Source: Tolypothrix bouteillei VB521301 (lineage in GTDB: Bacteria > Cyanobacteriota > Cyanobacteriia > Cyanobacteriales > Nostocaceae). Taken from it: a stretch of 64,000 bases of DNA. The translations under genes were made by a program, and so were the position numbers. The stretch lies in assembly GCF_000760695.4 (NCBI RefSeq), contig NZ_JHEG04000001.1:813824-877823 (forward strand), in the 5' to 3' direction. The notes beneath the pieces were generated by a model. The model did no database searches, was not told where the DNA came from, and worked only from the letters and a program-made list of their open reading frames with translations. Of this stretch, positions 7,853-16,843 are shown in pieces (within the stretch, counting starts at the first letter, position 1; each line of letters begins with the position of its first letter).

Positions 7853-8929
7853 TCAACCTCCGGAAACATTTGGTCTGTCAAATCTGTCAGAACGGATAGG
7901 ATAGGGGTTGCCATCTTGCCAAACTTCTACTTTTTGAGGGCTGACACGATACCAGAAACTGCCGTTATTTGCTTGATAGGTTTGTCCGCCAATCTGCCGG
8001 GCTGGTATCTTAATGGGACTACCAGGGTATTCTTTCTTTTGTCCTATATAGAAAAGCTGTCCGTCCTCATAGCACACCTTGACATGAACGCTCACTGTTT
8101 CTCCTTCTAGGACTGTCTTCCCACTGCATTCAGCATTAACGGGTTCGGGAGGTTCAGCATCAAAATTGTCAGGAGAATATTCCTGTTTGGGAAAATCACC
8201 CGGTACAGACATTGATTGTGAAGGTGAGACGTGACGTCTTCCCATGAATGATGACGTTCCACCAGAACCGGGATCGTATCTTCTACCATAAGTAGGAGAT
8301 GCTGCTATTTTCTGCGGGGGTATCCTTCCTGCAATTAATGGTGGTAAAAAACGTGTGGGGTCAGCAGCAAGACGACCGTTGGGATAAATTTCAAAATGCA
8401 GATGAGGTCCAGAGCTATTGCCAGTAGATCCCATTTTGGCAATCATCTGACCTTGTTCGACTTTTTGTCCCGTGCGGACTAACACTTTTTGAGTGTGACC
8501 GTAAACTGTGATGCGACCATCAGGATGTCGAATATTAACTGCATTGCCAAGTCCCGTATCTTCCCAGCCGGAGTGTATCACTACACCGCTAGCTGCTGCA
8601 AAAATAGGAGTTCCAACTGGTCCGGCAATATCAATGCCTTCATGAAACCGTTTGCGAAACCCTTGAGAAATAACGCCTTGAGTGGGCCAAATCATTCCAG
8701 CAGAGAGGGAGTTTGGAGAGGTAGAGTGTGGAGAAACAGAATTGGGAGGAACTGAATTATAAGGAACTGAATTGGGAGGAACCGAGTTGGGAGGAACTGA
8801 ATTTTCTGGAATGCTGAACTCTTGAATTTCCTCTGTAAGAACACGATTATTTGTACCTAGCAGGACCACAAAGGATAATAGTCCAGATAAGCCACAACCA
8901 CAAATACGAGACAAAGTTATTTTTTTCAT
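7853..8929 (-). CDS. secreted M23 (LytM) metallopeptidase with extra C-terminal domain
   Basis: This 358-aa protein has a GGTGGA ribosome-binding site just upstream of the ATG. A signal peptide spans residues about 1-32. Residues about 40-75 are a low-complexity stretch of Asn-Ser-Val-Pro-Pro repeats. The LytM domain follows (about 78-195), with zinc ligands in HEGID and HLHFE and the family motif GNAVNIRHPDGRITVYGH. A Pro/Ser-rich linker leads to a C-terminal 80-residue domain (about 268-350) shared with the protein at 6074-6568. All expected M23 residues are present, so it should be an active peptidoglycan endopeptidase at the cell surface. The C-terminal domain may target it. Confidence 0.92.
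   Translation of the reverse strand: MKKITLSRICGCGLSGLLSFVVLLGTNNRVLTEEIQEFSIPENSVPPNSVPPNSVPYNSVPPNSVSPHSTSPNSLSAGMIWPTQGVISQGFRKRFHEGIDIAGPVGTPIFAAASGVVIHSGWEDTGLGNAVNIRHPDGRITVYGHTQKVLVRTGQKVEQGQMIAKMGSTGNSSGPHLHFEIYPNGRLAADPTRFLPPLIAGRIPPQKIAASPTYGRRYDPGSGGTSSFMGRRHVSPSQSMSVPGDFPKQEYSPDNFDAEPPEPVNAECSGKTVLEGETVSVHVKVCYEDGQLFYIGQKKEYPGSPIKIPARQIGGQTYQANNGSFWYRVSPQKVEVWQDGNPYPIRSDRFDRPNVSGG
8704..8812 (-). repeat. 15-bp tandem repeats inside the M23 peptidase gene
   Basis: Successive 15-bp units encode Asn-Ser-Val-Pro-Pro and variants (NSVPY, NSVSP, NSTSP). Four central units are nearly identical in DNA. They form a proline-rich spacer between the signal peptide and the catalytic domain. 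Copy number in such coding minisatellites can vary between strains. Confidence 0.75.
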
Positions 8930-9392
8930 TAGTTTCCACCCCAGAGGAAAAATGGTTCAGAGTGTTTTTTGAGGATTGCTGTTACAGTGTTACGACAACA
9001 ACATTGACTTAGTCATCTGAATAAATTTGTAAGTCAGTTGTTATCTTAAGATTGGCTACCACTATAGGTGTACGGAGAAGGAATGTCTTGCCAAAATACC
9101 GAGTGGAAAAAGTTAGTTTTTTCAATCAATGACAGGTAACAGAATGCACTTTGATATTGTTCCCAAGCAGAACCGTAATGTTTACAAAAAATTTAATTTA
9201 GGGCAATATTTCCTTCATCAATTCTGACTTCTAAAGTCAGAAAAGCTTATCTGTACGGGTTTGTATCCTTAGCTTTTGTAGGGACACAACATTGTTGTGT
9301 CCCTACGTGATTAAATGTTTGGCAATTAAGGTAATTTTACGGTATTTTTATCCTCCTTAACAGGTCGTTGTTCGCCGTTCGCTGTTCGCTAT
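8930..9392. other. 463-bp non-coding region downstream of glgA
   Basis: No gene is supported. It holds two hairpins: TCTGACTT/AAGTCAGA at 9223-9241 and the longer palindrome at 9278-9306. It also carries the upstream region of the M23 peptidase gene. Neither hairpin is followed by a T-run on the glgA strand. Confidence 0.6.
9278..9306. repeat. dispersed cyanobacterial palindrome
   Basis: A perfect 12-bp inverted repeat (GTAGGGACACAA / TTGTGTCCCTAC) surrounds a 5-bp loop. Palindromes of the form GTAGGGACAC...GTGTCCCTAC are common between genes in cyanobacteria. It sits downstream of glgA and may stabilise or end the transcript, though there is no T-run. Confidence 0.7.
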
Positions 9393-10853
9393 TCACTCTG
9401 GTAATGCAGCCACCGTCACAACTTCCTCATTAATTTGCGTGTCTGATTGTGTTTGTAGAATTGGTTCGTCTTCTTCCTCCGGTAAGCCGTACATTGACCT
9501 ATATAAATTTACGTACTGTTTGGCAGAGCGATACCAACTAAAATCTTCTTTCATACCCCGTTGTTGAAGTTCTTTCCATTGAGGTTTGTAACGGTAACCT
9601 TCCCAGGCTCTGATTAAGCAGGTAAAAAGATCCAACGGCTCGTATCGGTCAAAACAATAACCAGTCCCTGATTCTGTCATCGGATCGTGGTGAGAGACAG
9701 TATCAACCAGTCCCCCTGTACGGCGAACAATTGGTACGCACCCGTAGCGTAAAGACATCAATTGGCTGATACCACAAGGTTCAAATCGACTTGGCATGAG
9801 GAAGGCGTCACTCCCTGCGTAGATGCGACGAGCTAATGCATCATTATATAGTATGTAAGTTGCCATTCTTCCGGGATACCGAGATGCCATTTGCCATAGT
9901 TGGCTTTCATAGTATCTATCCCCTGTTCCCAAAATTACAATTTGTGCATCAGTATATGCCAGGAAACGATCTAGAATTTGCAGCACCAAATCAATGCCTT
10001 TTTGCTCTACTAAACGCGTCACCATTCCCAGCAAAAAGGCATTAGAATTGACTTCCAAACCTACTTCTTCCTGCAAAGCCACTTTGTTAGCTCGGCGTTT
10101 TTCTAGGGTATCGGGTGTAAAAGTCTGAGCAATATATTTATCATTACCAGGATCGTAAACTTCAGTATCTATACCGTTAAGAATCCCGGATAATTTCCCG
10201 CTAATAAAAGACAGCAAGCCTTCTAACTCTTCGCCATAAGCAGCTGTTTTGATTTGCTCGGCATACGTGGGGGAAACAGTAGTGACTCTATCTGCAAACT
10301 GCACCGCTGCTGCCATTGTGTTGTGTCCTTGCATATACCAAGGACACCAAGTAATTTTTTCTAAGTACCAACGCCAGGGACCTTGGTATGCCAGATTATG
10401 TATCGTAAAAACAGTGGTGATATCAGGAGATTGGTGCATCCACACGGGGAGCATACCTGTGTGCCAATCGTGACAGTGGAGAATTTCTGGCTTCCAGTAG
10501 TTCCAGCAGAACTCAGCAGCACCGTTGGCAAATAGCGTGAACCGCCAGAATTCATCTTCCCCACCGTAAATTTTTCGCGGCCAAAATGCTGGATGTCCAA
10601 ACAAATATAAAGGAATATCAGTACCAGGCAGAGCGGTTTCGTATACCGCAAAGTCTTGGAACATGGCAAATCCCTTCCAAATAGGGTCTTTTGGAACGTC
10701 TAACTTGTCTGAGATGTAGCCATAATAGGGCAAAAATATTCGTACATCGTGCCCCATTCTTTTCAGGATTTTAGGTAGTGCTCCGACAACATCACCCATT
10801 CCTCCAACTTTGGCAACGGGAGCTGCCTCAGCCGCAACAAATAGAATCCGCAT
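9393..10853 (-). CDS. glgA: glycogen synthase (ADP-glucose:glucan glucosyltransferase)
   Basis: About 486 aa from the ATG at 10853. I prefer this to a 21-residue longer frame because [20 protein letters not shown] is the conserved GlgA N-terminus and the extension runs into a palindromic repeat. The KVGGMGD motif binds ADP-glucose. The second Rossmann half carries [15 protein letters not shown] and the [11 protein letters not shown] motif with the GT5 acceptor/catalytic Glu. It transfers glucose from ADP-glucose to the non-reducing end of alpha-1,4-glucan in the cytoplasm (glycogen storage). Length matches the family. It is encoded alone, next to hemC on the same strand. Confidence 0.97.
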   Translation of the reverse strand: MRILFVAAEAAPVAKVGGMGDVVGALPKILKRMGHDVRIFLPYYGYISDKLDVPKDPIWKGFAMFQDFAVYETALPGTDIPLYLFGHPAFWPRKIYGGEDEFWRFTLFANGAAEFCWNYWKPEILHCHDWHTGMLPVWMHQSPDITTVFTIHNLAYQGPWRWYLEKITWCPWYMQGHNTMAAAVQFADRVTTVSPTYAEQIKTAAYGEELEGLLSFISGKLSGILNGIDTEVYDPGNDKYIAQTFTPDTLEKRRANKVALQEEVGLEVNSNAFLLGMVTRLVEQKGIDLVLQILDRFLAYTDAQIVILGTGDRYYESQLWQMASRYPGRMATYILYNDALARRIYAGSDAFLMPSRFEPCGISQLMSLRYGCVPIVRRTGGLVDTVSHHDPMTESGTGYCFDRYEPLDLFTCLIRAWEGYRYKPQWKELQQRGMKEDFSWYRSAKQYVNLYRSMYGLPEEEDEPILQTQSDTQINEEVVTVAALPE

Positions 10854-10893
10854 GGTAATCTGTATTTCCCCAGCTCTGCCTAGTTTAAACTCT

Positions 10894-10953
10894 GCGGTAG
10901 GGTGGGCATGACTCACCGTGACATTACTGGTGGGTTATACCCACCCTACTGCC
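10894..10953. repeat. large inverted repeat between hemC and glgA
   Basis: The arms GCGGTAGGGTGGG (10894-10906) and CCCACCCTACTGCC (10940-10953) flank about 33 bp that itself contains CTCACC/GGTG-G complementarity. The GTAGGGTGGGC...CCCACCCTAC form is a frequent dispersed repeat in cyanobacterial intergenic DNA. It begins about 40 bp upstream of the glgA ATG. Confidence 0.65.
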
Positions 10954-11001
10954 GTACAACGGTAACTTCCTTTGATCTAATCACATTGCTAGCAGATTAA
11001 A

Positions 11002-11973
11002 TTAAGAATTTCTTTGGATTTCAGCAAAGATTTCGTTGAGAATTTCTTGTGCTCCTTGCTCTCTCACCTTTTGTGCAAGTTCCGTTCCTAATTTTTCTGC
11101 ATCTTCAGTCTCTCCAGAGACTGTATCTTTGACTAGTTTTTTTCCATCTACACTGGCAACAATACCCGTTAGAGTTAAAGTATCACCGTTGATTTCTGTA
11201 TTGACACCGATGGGAACTTGACAGCCACCTTCTAAATCGCGCAGGAAAGCTCGCTCTGCCAAACAGCGATCGCGTGTTTCTGGATGTTCGATGGCTTTAA
11301 GCAGCGATATCAATTCAGCATCATCAGCACGGCATTCAATCCCCAAAGCGCCCTGTCCTACAGCGTGAAGAGACACTTCTTTGGACAAAACTTGATGAAT
11401 GCGATCGCTCATTCCCAATCGTTCCAAGCCTGCAACAGCCAAAATCAGAGCATCGTACTCGCCAGCATCCAGTTTAGACATGCGCGTGTTGAGATTTCCC
11501 CGTACATCTTTAAAACTGAGGTGAGGAAAATGATACCGCAATTGTGCCAGTCGTCTGAGGGAAGAAGTTCCGATCACTGCGCCTTCTGGCAAAGTATCAA
11601 TTTGTTTATCCTTATATTTTTCATGCACGACAAGTGCATCTGCTGGATTTTCACGTTCTGTAACAGCCGCTAGTGCCAATCCCTCAGGTAAACGTGTGGG
11701 CAAATCCTTTAGAGAGTGAACGGCAAAATCAATCTCCTGATTCAGCATTCCCAGTTCAAGTTCTTTAGTAAATAATCCCTTATCGCCAATTTTGGCTAAG
11801 GCAACATCCAGAATTTTGTCACCTTGGGTAGCCATGGTGTGAACTTCAAAAGAAATTTCTGGAAAACGTTTCTGGAGTTGTTCTTGTACCCAATGGGTTT
11901 GAACGAGTGCTAATTGGCTTTTACGAGAACCAATGCGAATTGTGCGTATGGAACTGGAAACAACAGATGTCAT
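11002..11973 (-). CDS. hemC: porphobilinogen deaminase (hydroxymethylbilane synthase)
   Basis: About 323 aa from the ATG at 11973; the 11-residue upstream extension is not conserved in character. It carries the family pattern [14 protein letters not shown], then [19 protein letters not shown] and DVRGNLNTR. The cofactor-binding Cys is in GGCQVPIG (Cys about residue 251). It polymerises four porphobilinogen molecules into hydroxymethylbilane on a dipyrromethane cofactor, in the cytoplasm, for heme, chlorophyll and bilin synthesis. Length is normal and all signature residues are intact. No other tetrapyrrole gene is nearby. Confidence 0.97.
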   Translation of the reverse strand: MTSVVSSSIRTIRIGSRKSQLALVQTHWVQEQLQKRFPEISFEVHTMATQGDKILDVALAKIGDKGLFTKELELGMLNQEIDFAVHSLKDLPTRLPEGLALAAVTERENPADALVVHEKYKDKQIDTLPEGAVIGTSSLRRLAQLRYHFPHLSFKDVRGNLNTRMSKLDAGEYDALILAVAGLERLGMSDRIHQVLSKEVSLHAVGQGALGIECRADDAELISLLKAIEHPETRDRCLAERAFLRDLEGGCQVPIGVNTEINGDTLTLTGIVASVDGKKLVKDTVSGETEDAEKLGTELAQKVREQGAQEILNEIFAEIQRNS

Positions 11974-12496
11974 AAAAAAGTATGTAAAGCCAGGAGATAA
12001 ATTCACTTTATCTAGAGTACCGCAGTGAGTGACTTATCAGCCTTGCAATCTGCCTATTTTCGTGCTCGTTTTTTCTTCACATTTCTTTACCAAATTTTTG
12101 TTAATTTCATTTAGCAAAATTGCCTTTTTCTCTTGTTTTTACTTTCGTGCTCGTACTCTGCATGGGAATGAAGTGGTCGCAGACTGGGGTGTTGACTTTG
12201 GGAGTAAGAAATGGTAATGATTCACAGAATATATGTCCGATCTCCCGAAATCAAGTAGGTGGCAAATGGAATTATCCCTCTCCTCAGAAATCGCAAGGTT
12301 TCTTACATCCATAAGGGGCGATTGCCTCCGGCACGCTTTGCGAACGCCACTTAACAGCTTCTGTTACTTTGCCCAAAGCAGCATTTCAAATTCACGTAAG
12401 TGCGGGCGAACACGCGACTCTGCCCAGTACAGTTGAAGCGATAATTAAAATTCAGGCAGTGGCGGCAGTACTTAATTGTGAAGACAGGATAGGAAA
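11974..12496. other. about 520-bp non-coding region between hemC and hicB
   Basis: Short overlapping ORFs here look random and run through a dispersed repeat. Contents are the hemC upstream region, an AT-rich segment, a repeat copy at 12317-12349 and the hicBA upstream region. No clear terminator is seen. Confidence 0.6.
12317..12349. repeat. short dispersed cyanobacterial repeat
   Basis: The sequence GGCGATTGCCTCCGGCACG followed by CTTTGCGAACGCC has the style of the short repeats spread through Nostocales genomes (variants of GCCTCCGGC...GCGAACGCC). Its ends, GGCGATTG and GAACGCC, are partly complementary. No second copy was seen in this window. Confidence 0.5.
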
Positions 12497-12769
12497 ATGT
12501 ACGTTAACTACACAGTTCAAATTTGGAAAGAAGACTCGCAATTTGTAGCTCATGCCATACCATTAGATGTTATGAGTTCAGGGCAGACACCTGAGGCGGC
12601 AAGAATTGCTTTAGACGAGGCAGTTCACCTTTTTCTAGTTACCGCAGCCTCTATGGGTACTTTAGAAGAAATTCTTGAAGAAACGGGCTACAAATTGCAG
12701 GATGGAAACTGGGTAAGCCCCGATTTGGTGGCGATTGAAAAGCATTTTGTGACAGTAGGTGTTTCTTAA
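12497..12769 (+). CDS. hicB: HicB-family antitoxin
   Basis: This 90-aa protein has an AGGATAGGAAA ribosome-binding site just before its ATG. It has the HicB partial RNase-H-like fold pattern: YTVQIWKEDSQFVAHAIPLD, then GQTPEAARIALDEAVHLFL. The stop codon overlaps the start of hicA by one base (TAATG), which implies translational coupling. Antitoxins of this family bind and block the HicA mRNA interferase and usually repress their own promoter. No extra DNA-binding domain is visible in this short form, so autoregulation would depend on the complex. Confidence 0.85.
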   Translation: MYVNYTVQIWKEDSQFVAHAIPLDVMSSGQTPEAARIALDEAVHLFLVTAASMGTLEEILEETGYKLQDGNWVSPDLVAIEKHFVTVGVS

Positions 12770-12999
12770 TGCCGAAAATCACACCTATTTTTTGGCAACG
12801 ACTTGAAAAGGTATTTCTTGCTACAGGCTTTGAATTTGCGCGACAAGAAGGGAGTCATCGTTGTTACGTCAAACAGGGTAGCTCTAGACCAGTTGTAATC
12901 CCAACATACGATGAAATTCCTGTTTCAATCATCAGAAATAACTTGAAAACAGCTGGAATTTCCAGAGATGAGTATTTTCAGTTGCTAAATCAAGTATGA
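12769..12999 (+). CDS. hicA: HicA-family mRNA interferase toxin
   Basis: This 76-aa protein has the double-stranded-RNA-binding-like HicA fold. The key motif is GSHRCYVKQG, with the catalytic His in the Gly-Ser-His triplet, followed by PVVIPTYDEIPVSIIRNNLKTAGIS. HicA toxins cleave mRNA and tmRNA when released from HicB. Here the antitoxin gene comes first, the reverse of the Escherichia coli order, with a one-base overlap. The toxin appears intact. Confidence 0.87.
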   Translation: MPKITPIFWQRLEKVFLATGFEFARQEGSHRCYVKQGSSRPVVIPTYDEIPVSIIRNNLKTAGISRDEYFQLLNQV

Positions 13000-13084
13000 C
13001 ATCTCAAAGAATAACTTTGCCTGAAACATTCCTCGCTTAACTGCTTCGCGATCAATTTTGGACAGGTAAGTCGTGAGACTATGA

Positions 13085-14140
13085 TTACACCATTGCAAAA
13101 TCAGATGCCGTTTCTTCCTCCGGTTCGTAACCTTGAGTCAAGAGTTCAATAGCATTGTTAATTAAATCTACACCTTGCTGAACCGACTCAATTACGCTCA
13201 ACTGTCCGCGTAAATCGGCAGCACCAACAAAACCTTTAGCATACCAAGTCATGTGCTTGCGTGCTTGGCGGACACCTTTAATACCTTTGTACTCATATAA
13301 AGCTTCCAAATGTTCCCTAGCGCATTCCAAACGCTGAATTGGAGTAGGCGGTGGTAAACGTTCTCCAGTTTTGAGGAAGTAATCAATTTCTCCAACCAAG
13401 AACGGATAACCCAAAGTTCCACGGGAACACATCACCCCATCAGCACCAGTTTGTTCCAAGCACTTCAGTGCAGCTTCAACCGAAAAAATATCCCCGTTTG
13501 CAATCACGGGTATTGAAAGTACATTTTTAACGCGTTCGATCCATTCCCAACGCGCATTCCCGTTATAACCTTGGGCGCGGGTACGACCGTGTACCGTAAT
13601 CATTTGCGCTCCTGCATCCTGCATCCGCTTGGCAAAATCCAGAATTGTAATTTCTTTGTCGTTCCAACCAATACGGGTTTTGACGGTCACAGGTACGTTA
13701 ACCGATTTGACCACCTCTCGAACGATGGCTTCAGCCACTTCTGGCTGACGCAGTAAGGAAGAGCCACCTCCATTTTTAGTAATTTTATTGACCGGACAAC
13801 CCATATTAATATCAACGGTATCAGCACCTTCTGCAACTGCTTTCACCGCTGCTTCTGCCAAAAAATCTGGGCGACAGTCAAATAACTGAATGCTAATTGG
13901 TCGCTCGTTCGGGTCTACCTCCATGATTTTGGGCAACTGCTTAACATAATGTAAGCCCGTGGCATTTACCATCTCCGTGTACATCATTGACTCTGGTGCA
14001 TAACGACGCACCAGCCGCCGAAATACCATATCAGTCACTCCAGACAAAGGCGACTGGAGGACGCGACTTTTGATCTCAACCGAACCAATTTTTAAAGGAG
14101 TCGAAAGTCTAGCTTTTAAACTAGGAGACAGCGTAACCAT
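13085..14140 (-). CDS. dus: tRNA-dihydrouridine synthase
   Basis: This 351-aa FMN enzyme reduces specific uridines in the tRNA D-loop. It has a TIM-barrel pattern starting with the LQSPLSGVTDMVFRRL segment, the active-site region DINMGCPVNKITKNGGGSSL (catalytic Cys in GCPV), then VKTRIGWND, HGRTRAQGY and VIANGDIFS, and a C-terminal helical RNA-binding part with HMTWYAKGFVGA. Length and motifs fit the DusA/DusB superfamily, but which uridine is modified cannot be told from sequence. It is divergent from dnaK across a 415-bp gap. Confidence 0.93.
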   Translation of the reverse strand: MVTLSPSLKARLSTPLKIGSVEIKSRVLQSPLSGVTDMVFRRLVRRYAPESMMYTEMVNATGLHYVKQLPKIMEVDPNERPISIQLFDCRPDFLAEAAVKAVAEGADTVDINMGCPVNKITKNGGGSSLLRQPEVAEAIVREVVKSVNVPVTVKTRIGWNDKEITILDFAKRMQDAGAQMITVHGRTRAQGYNGNARWEWIERVKNVLSIPVIANGDIFSVEAALKCLEQTGADGVMCSRGTLGYPFLVGEIDYFLKTGERLPPPTPIQRLECAREHLEALYEYKGIKGVRQARKHMTWYAKGFVGAADLRGQLSVIESVQQGVDLINNAIELLTQGYEPEEETASDFAMV

Positions 14141-14555
14141 AAATCGAGCAACAAGCAGGGAAGTTTTTCTATTGTAAATGGTTAGTGGTTAGTGGTAGAT
14201 AAGTAGCTACGAACGAACTACTAACCATTGTTAAAAGACGGCAAACACCACATGAGGGATACGGTTCACCCTAATTGTTTTCAGTATTAATTCTCATACA
14301 TTAGATGAGTGACGGAACGCCGATCGCCAATCACTCAGTGGTCTTATTAACCAGCATAGAGGCATAACCGCCCTAATATAGTTCGGAAAACCACCCTTCA
14401 TGGACTGGCTACATCGGCTCAGTATATATATCAGCAGTACGTCAAATCATAAGGAATTCTTGCTGGACTGGCTGCTTTCTCGTTCAGTTAGTTCAAGATT
14501 TAGTCCTTAATACTCTCTTTAAATTTCTTGTAGTTATACGGAGCCAGCACCTACA
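14141..14555. other. 415-bp divergent regulatory region between dus and dnaK
   Basis: No gene is present. It holds an inverted repeat with 10-bp arms AATGGTTAGT (14177-14186) and ACTAACCATT (14220-14229), and a second with arms TGAGTGA (14306-14312) and TCACTCA (14331-14337). Neither matches the CIRCE heat-shock operator (9-bp arms, 9-bp spacer). The second, about 220 bp before dnaK, could be a protein-binding site, but this is a guess. Confidence 0.5.
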
Positions 14556-16469
14556 ATGGCAAAAGTAGTTGGAATTGACTTAGGTACTACAAACTCCTGC
14601 GTAGCAGTTATGGAAGGTGGTAAACCTACAGTAATTGCGAATGCAGAAGGTTTTCGGACAACACCTTCAGTCGTAGCGTTTGCAAAAAATGGCGATCGCT
14701 TGGTTGGTCAAATTGCAAAGCGCCAATCAGTGATGAACCCTGAAAACACATTTTATTCAGTGAAGCGTTTCATTGGTCGTAAATTTGATGAAATTACCCA
14801 TGAAGCGACTGAAGTTTCCTATAAAGTTCTACGCGACAGCAACAGTAACGTAAAATTAGACTGTCCCGTAGCGGGCAAACAGTTTGCACCTGAGGAAATT
14901 TCAGCACAAGTTCTCCGCAAACTGGTAGAAGATGCCAGCAAATATATTGGTGAAACCGTAACTCAAGCCGTTATTACCGTTCCTGCGTACTTTAACGACT
15001 CCCAGCGCCAAGCAACTAAAGATGCAGGTAAGATAGCCGGTATTGAAGTTTTGCGGATTATCAACGAACCAACAGCCGCTTCTTTGGCTTACGGTTTTGA
15101 TAAGAAGAGCCAAGAAACCATTCTTGTATTTGACCTTGGTGGCGGTACCTTCGACGTATCCATTCTGGAAGTGGGTGACGGCGTCTTTGAAGTATTAGCA
15201 ACGTCTGGAGACACCCACCTTGGTGGTGACGACTTCGACAAGAAAATTGTTGACTACCTAGCAGAAGAATTCAGAAAGCAAGAAGGGATCGAATTGCGTA
15301 AAGACAGACAAGCTTTGCAACGTCTGACTGAAGCAGCAGAAAAAGCGAAGATCGAACTTTCTAGCGTTACCCAAGCAGAAATTAACTTGCCTTTCATCAC
15401 TGCTACCCAGGATGGACCAAAACACCTGGACATGACACTGACGCGTACTCAGTTTGAAAAACTCTGTGCTGACCTCATTGAGCGCTGTCGCGTTCCTGTA
15501 GAAAATGCACTGCGTGACGCGAAGTTAAGCAAAAACGATATTAATGAAGTTGTATTAGTGGGTGGTTCTACCCGTATCCCCGCAGTACAGCAACTTGTGA
15601 AAACCGTGTTGGGCAAAGACCCCAACCAGAGCGTAAACCCTGATGAAGTGGTAGCTGTTGGTGCAGCAATTCAAGCAGGTGTGCTTGGCGGTGATGTGAC
15701 TGGTATCTTGCTGTTAGACGTAACACCACTGTCTCTGGGTGTTGAAACCTTGGGTGGTGTCATGACCAAGATTATCCCTCGCAACACTACCATTCCTACC
15801 AAGAAGTCAGAAGTTTTCTCGACAGCCGTGGACGGTCAAACCAACGTGGAAATTCACGTTCTCCAGGGTGAACGGGAAATGTCAAATGATAACAAGAGCT
15901 TGGGTACCTTCCGTCTTGATGGTATTCCCCCTGCACCTCGCGGTGTACCTCAAATTGAAGTTATCTTTGATATTGACGCCAACGGTATTCTCAACGTAAC
16001 GGCTAAGGACAAAGGTACTGGTAAGGAGCAATCCATTAGCATCACTGGTGCTTCTACCCTAGATAAGACCGAAGTTGAGCGCATGGTCAATGAAGCTGAG
16101 AGAAATGCTTCTACTGATAAAGAGCGTCGGGAGAAAATTGACCGCAAGAACCAAGCTGATTCCTTAGCATACCAAGCTGAGAAGCAGTTAGAAGAATTAG
16201 GCGATAAAGTTCCTGCTGCTGACAAGACCAAAGTAGAAGGTTTGGTTAAAGATTTGCGCGAAGCTGTCGCTAAGGAAGACGACGAGCAAATCAAGAAGGT
16301 TATGCCCGAATTGCAACAAGCACTTTTTGCAGTTGGTAGCAACATATATCAACAAGCAGGTGGCGGTGCTTCTGCAACTGGTGCTCCCTCAGACCCCTCT
16401 GATGGCGGTGCTTCCTCAGGTGGTAGCGGTGATGATGTTATTGATGCTGATTTCACCGAGTCTAAGTAA
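14556..16469 (+). CDS. dnaK: Hsp70 chaperone DnaK
   Basis: This 637-aa protein is an ATP-dependent Hsp70 chaperone for folding and refolding cytoplasmic proteins. It starts [20 protein letters not shown]. The nucleotide-binding domain (1-380) shows the [20 protein letters not shown] and [15 protein letters not shown] signatures. The hydrophobic interdomain linker [15 protein letters not shown] precedes the substrate-binding domain, helical lid, and a Gly/Ser-rich tail ending in [11 protein letters not shown]. It resembles the major cyanobacterial form (DnaK2 type), but neither grpE nor dnaJ is adjacent. A clear terminator follows. All key motifs are intact. Confidence 0.97.
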   Translation: MAKVVGIDLGTTNSCVAVMEGGKPTVIANAEGFRTTPSVVAFAKNGDRLVGQIAKRQSVMNPENTFYSVKRFIGRKFDEITHEATEVSYKVLRDSNSNVKLDCPVAGKQFAPEEISAQVLRKLVEDASKYIGETVTQAVITVPAYFNDSQRQATKDAGKIAGIEVLRIINEPTAASLAYGFDKKSQETILVFDLGGGTFDVSILEVGDGVFEVLATSGDTHLGGDDFDKKIVDYLAEEFRKQEGIELRKDRQALQRLTEAAEKAKIELSSVTQAEINLPFITATQDGPKHLDMTLTRTQFEKLCADLIERCRVPVENALRDAKLSKNDINEVVLVGGSTRIPAVQQLVKTVLGKDPNQSVNPDEVVAVGAAIQAGVLGGDVTGILLLDVTPLSLGVETLGGVMTKIIPRNTTIPTKKSEVFSTAVDGQTNVEIHVLQGEREMSNDNKSLGTFRLDGIPPAPRGVPQIEVIFDIDANGILNVTAKDKGTGKEQSISITGASTLDKTEVERMVNEAERNASTDKERREKIDRKNQADSLAYQAEKQLEELGDKVPAADKTKVEGLVKDLREAVAKEDDEQIKKVMPELQQALFAVGSNIYQQAGGGASATGAPSDPSDGGASSGGSGDDVIDADFTESK

Positions 16470-16843
16470 TTTAAGGGGATTGGTGATTGGGAACGGAGGA
16501 TTGATTTCCTAGCCTCCAATCCCTTCATATAATTCAGAATGCCCATCCAAGATACTCTTGGATGGGTAATTTTTTTACAGTTTTTCATATTCAAATTTTG
16601 TAAAAATCTTATGCAGCGACTATTTCAACATGACTTGGTTAAGGCAAACCCGCTTGGCAATAACCTTTGTAAAGACGCGCTGACTGAAAGCGTCTCTACG
16701 TATATGCCAACTACTAACAAATTTTAACCAAGCAGTCTCAGACACTTATTTAAAAAATTGATATTACTTTATACGGTTTTCTTAGCAACATCTATTAAAA
16801 AATGGGAACACTGAATATTAACAACTAAGGGTTTGTACTCTAG
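16470..16843. other. 374-bp non-coding region after dnaK
   Basis: It holds the dnaK terminator (16542-16576) and a hairpin repeat with arms GTAAAGACGC (16669-16678) and GCGTCTCTAC (16690-16699), a form common in cyanobacterial intergenic DNA. The rest is AT-rich upstream DNA of the next gene. Confidence 0.65.
16542..16576 (+). terminator. rho-independent terminator of dnaK
   Basis: A perfect 10-bp stem, CCCATCCAAG and CTTGGATGGG, surrounds a 5-base loop (ATACT). It is followed after four bases by a run of seven T. It lies about 72 bp beyond the dnaK stop. Confidence 0.85.

Noticed and set aside
12029..12436. Three short overlapping plus-strand ORFs between hemC and hicB
   Set aside because: They lack ribosome-binding sites and family-like sequence, and one reads through a dispersed repeat.
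14141..14555. CIRCE heat-shock operator before dnaK
   Set aside because: No TTAGCACTC-N9-GAGTGCTAA sequence; the inverted repeats there have different arms and spacing.
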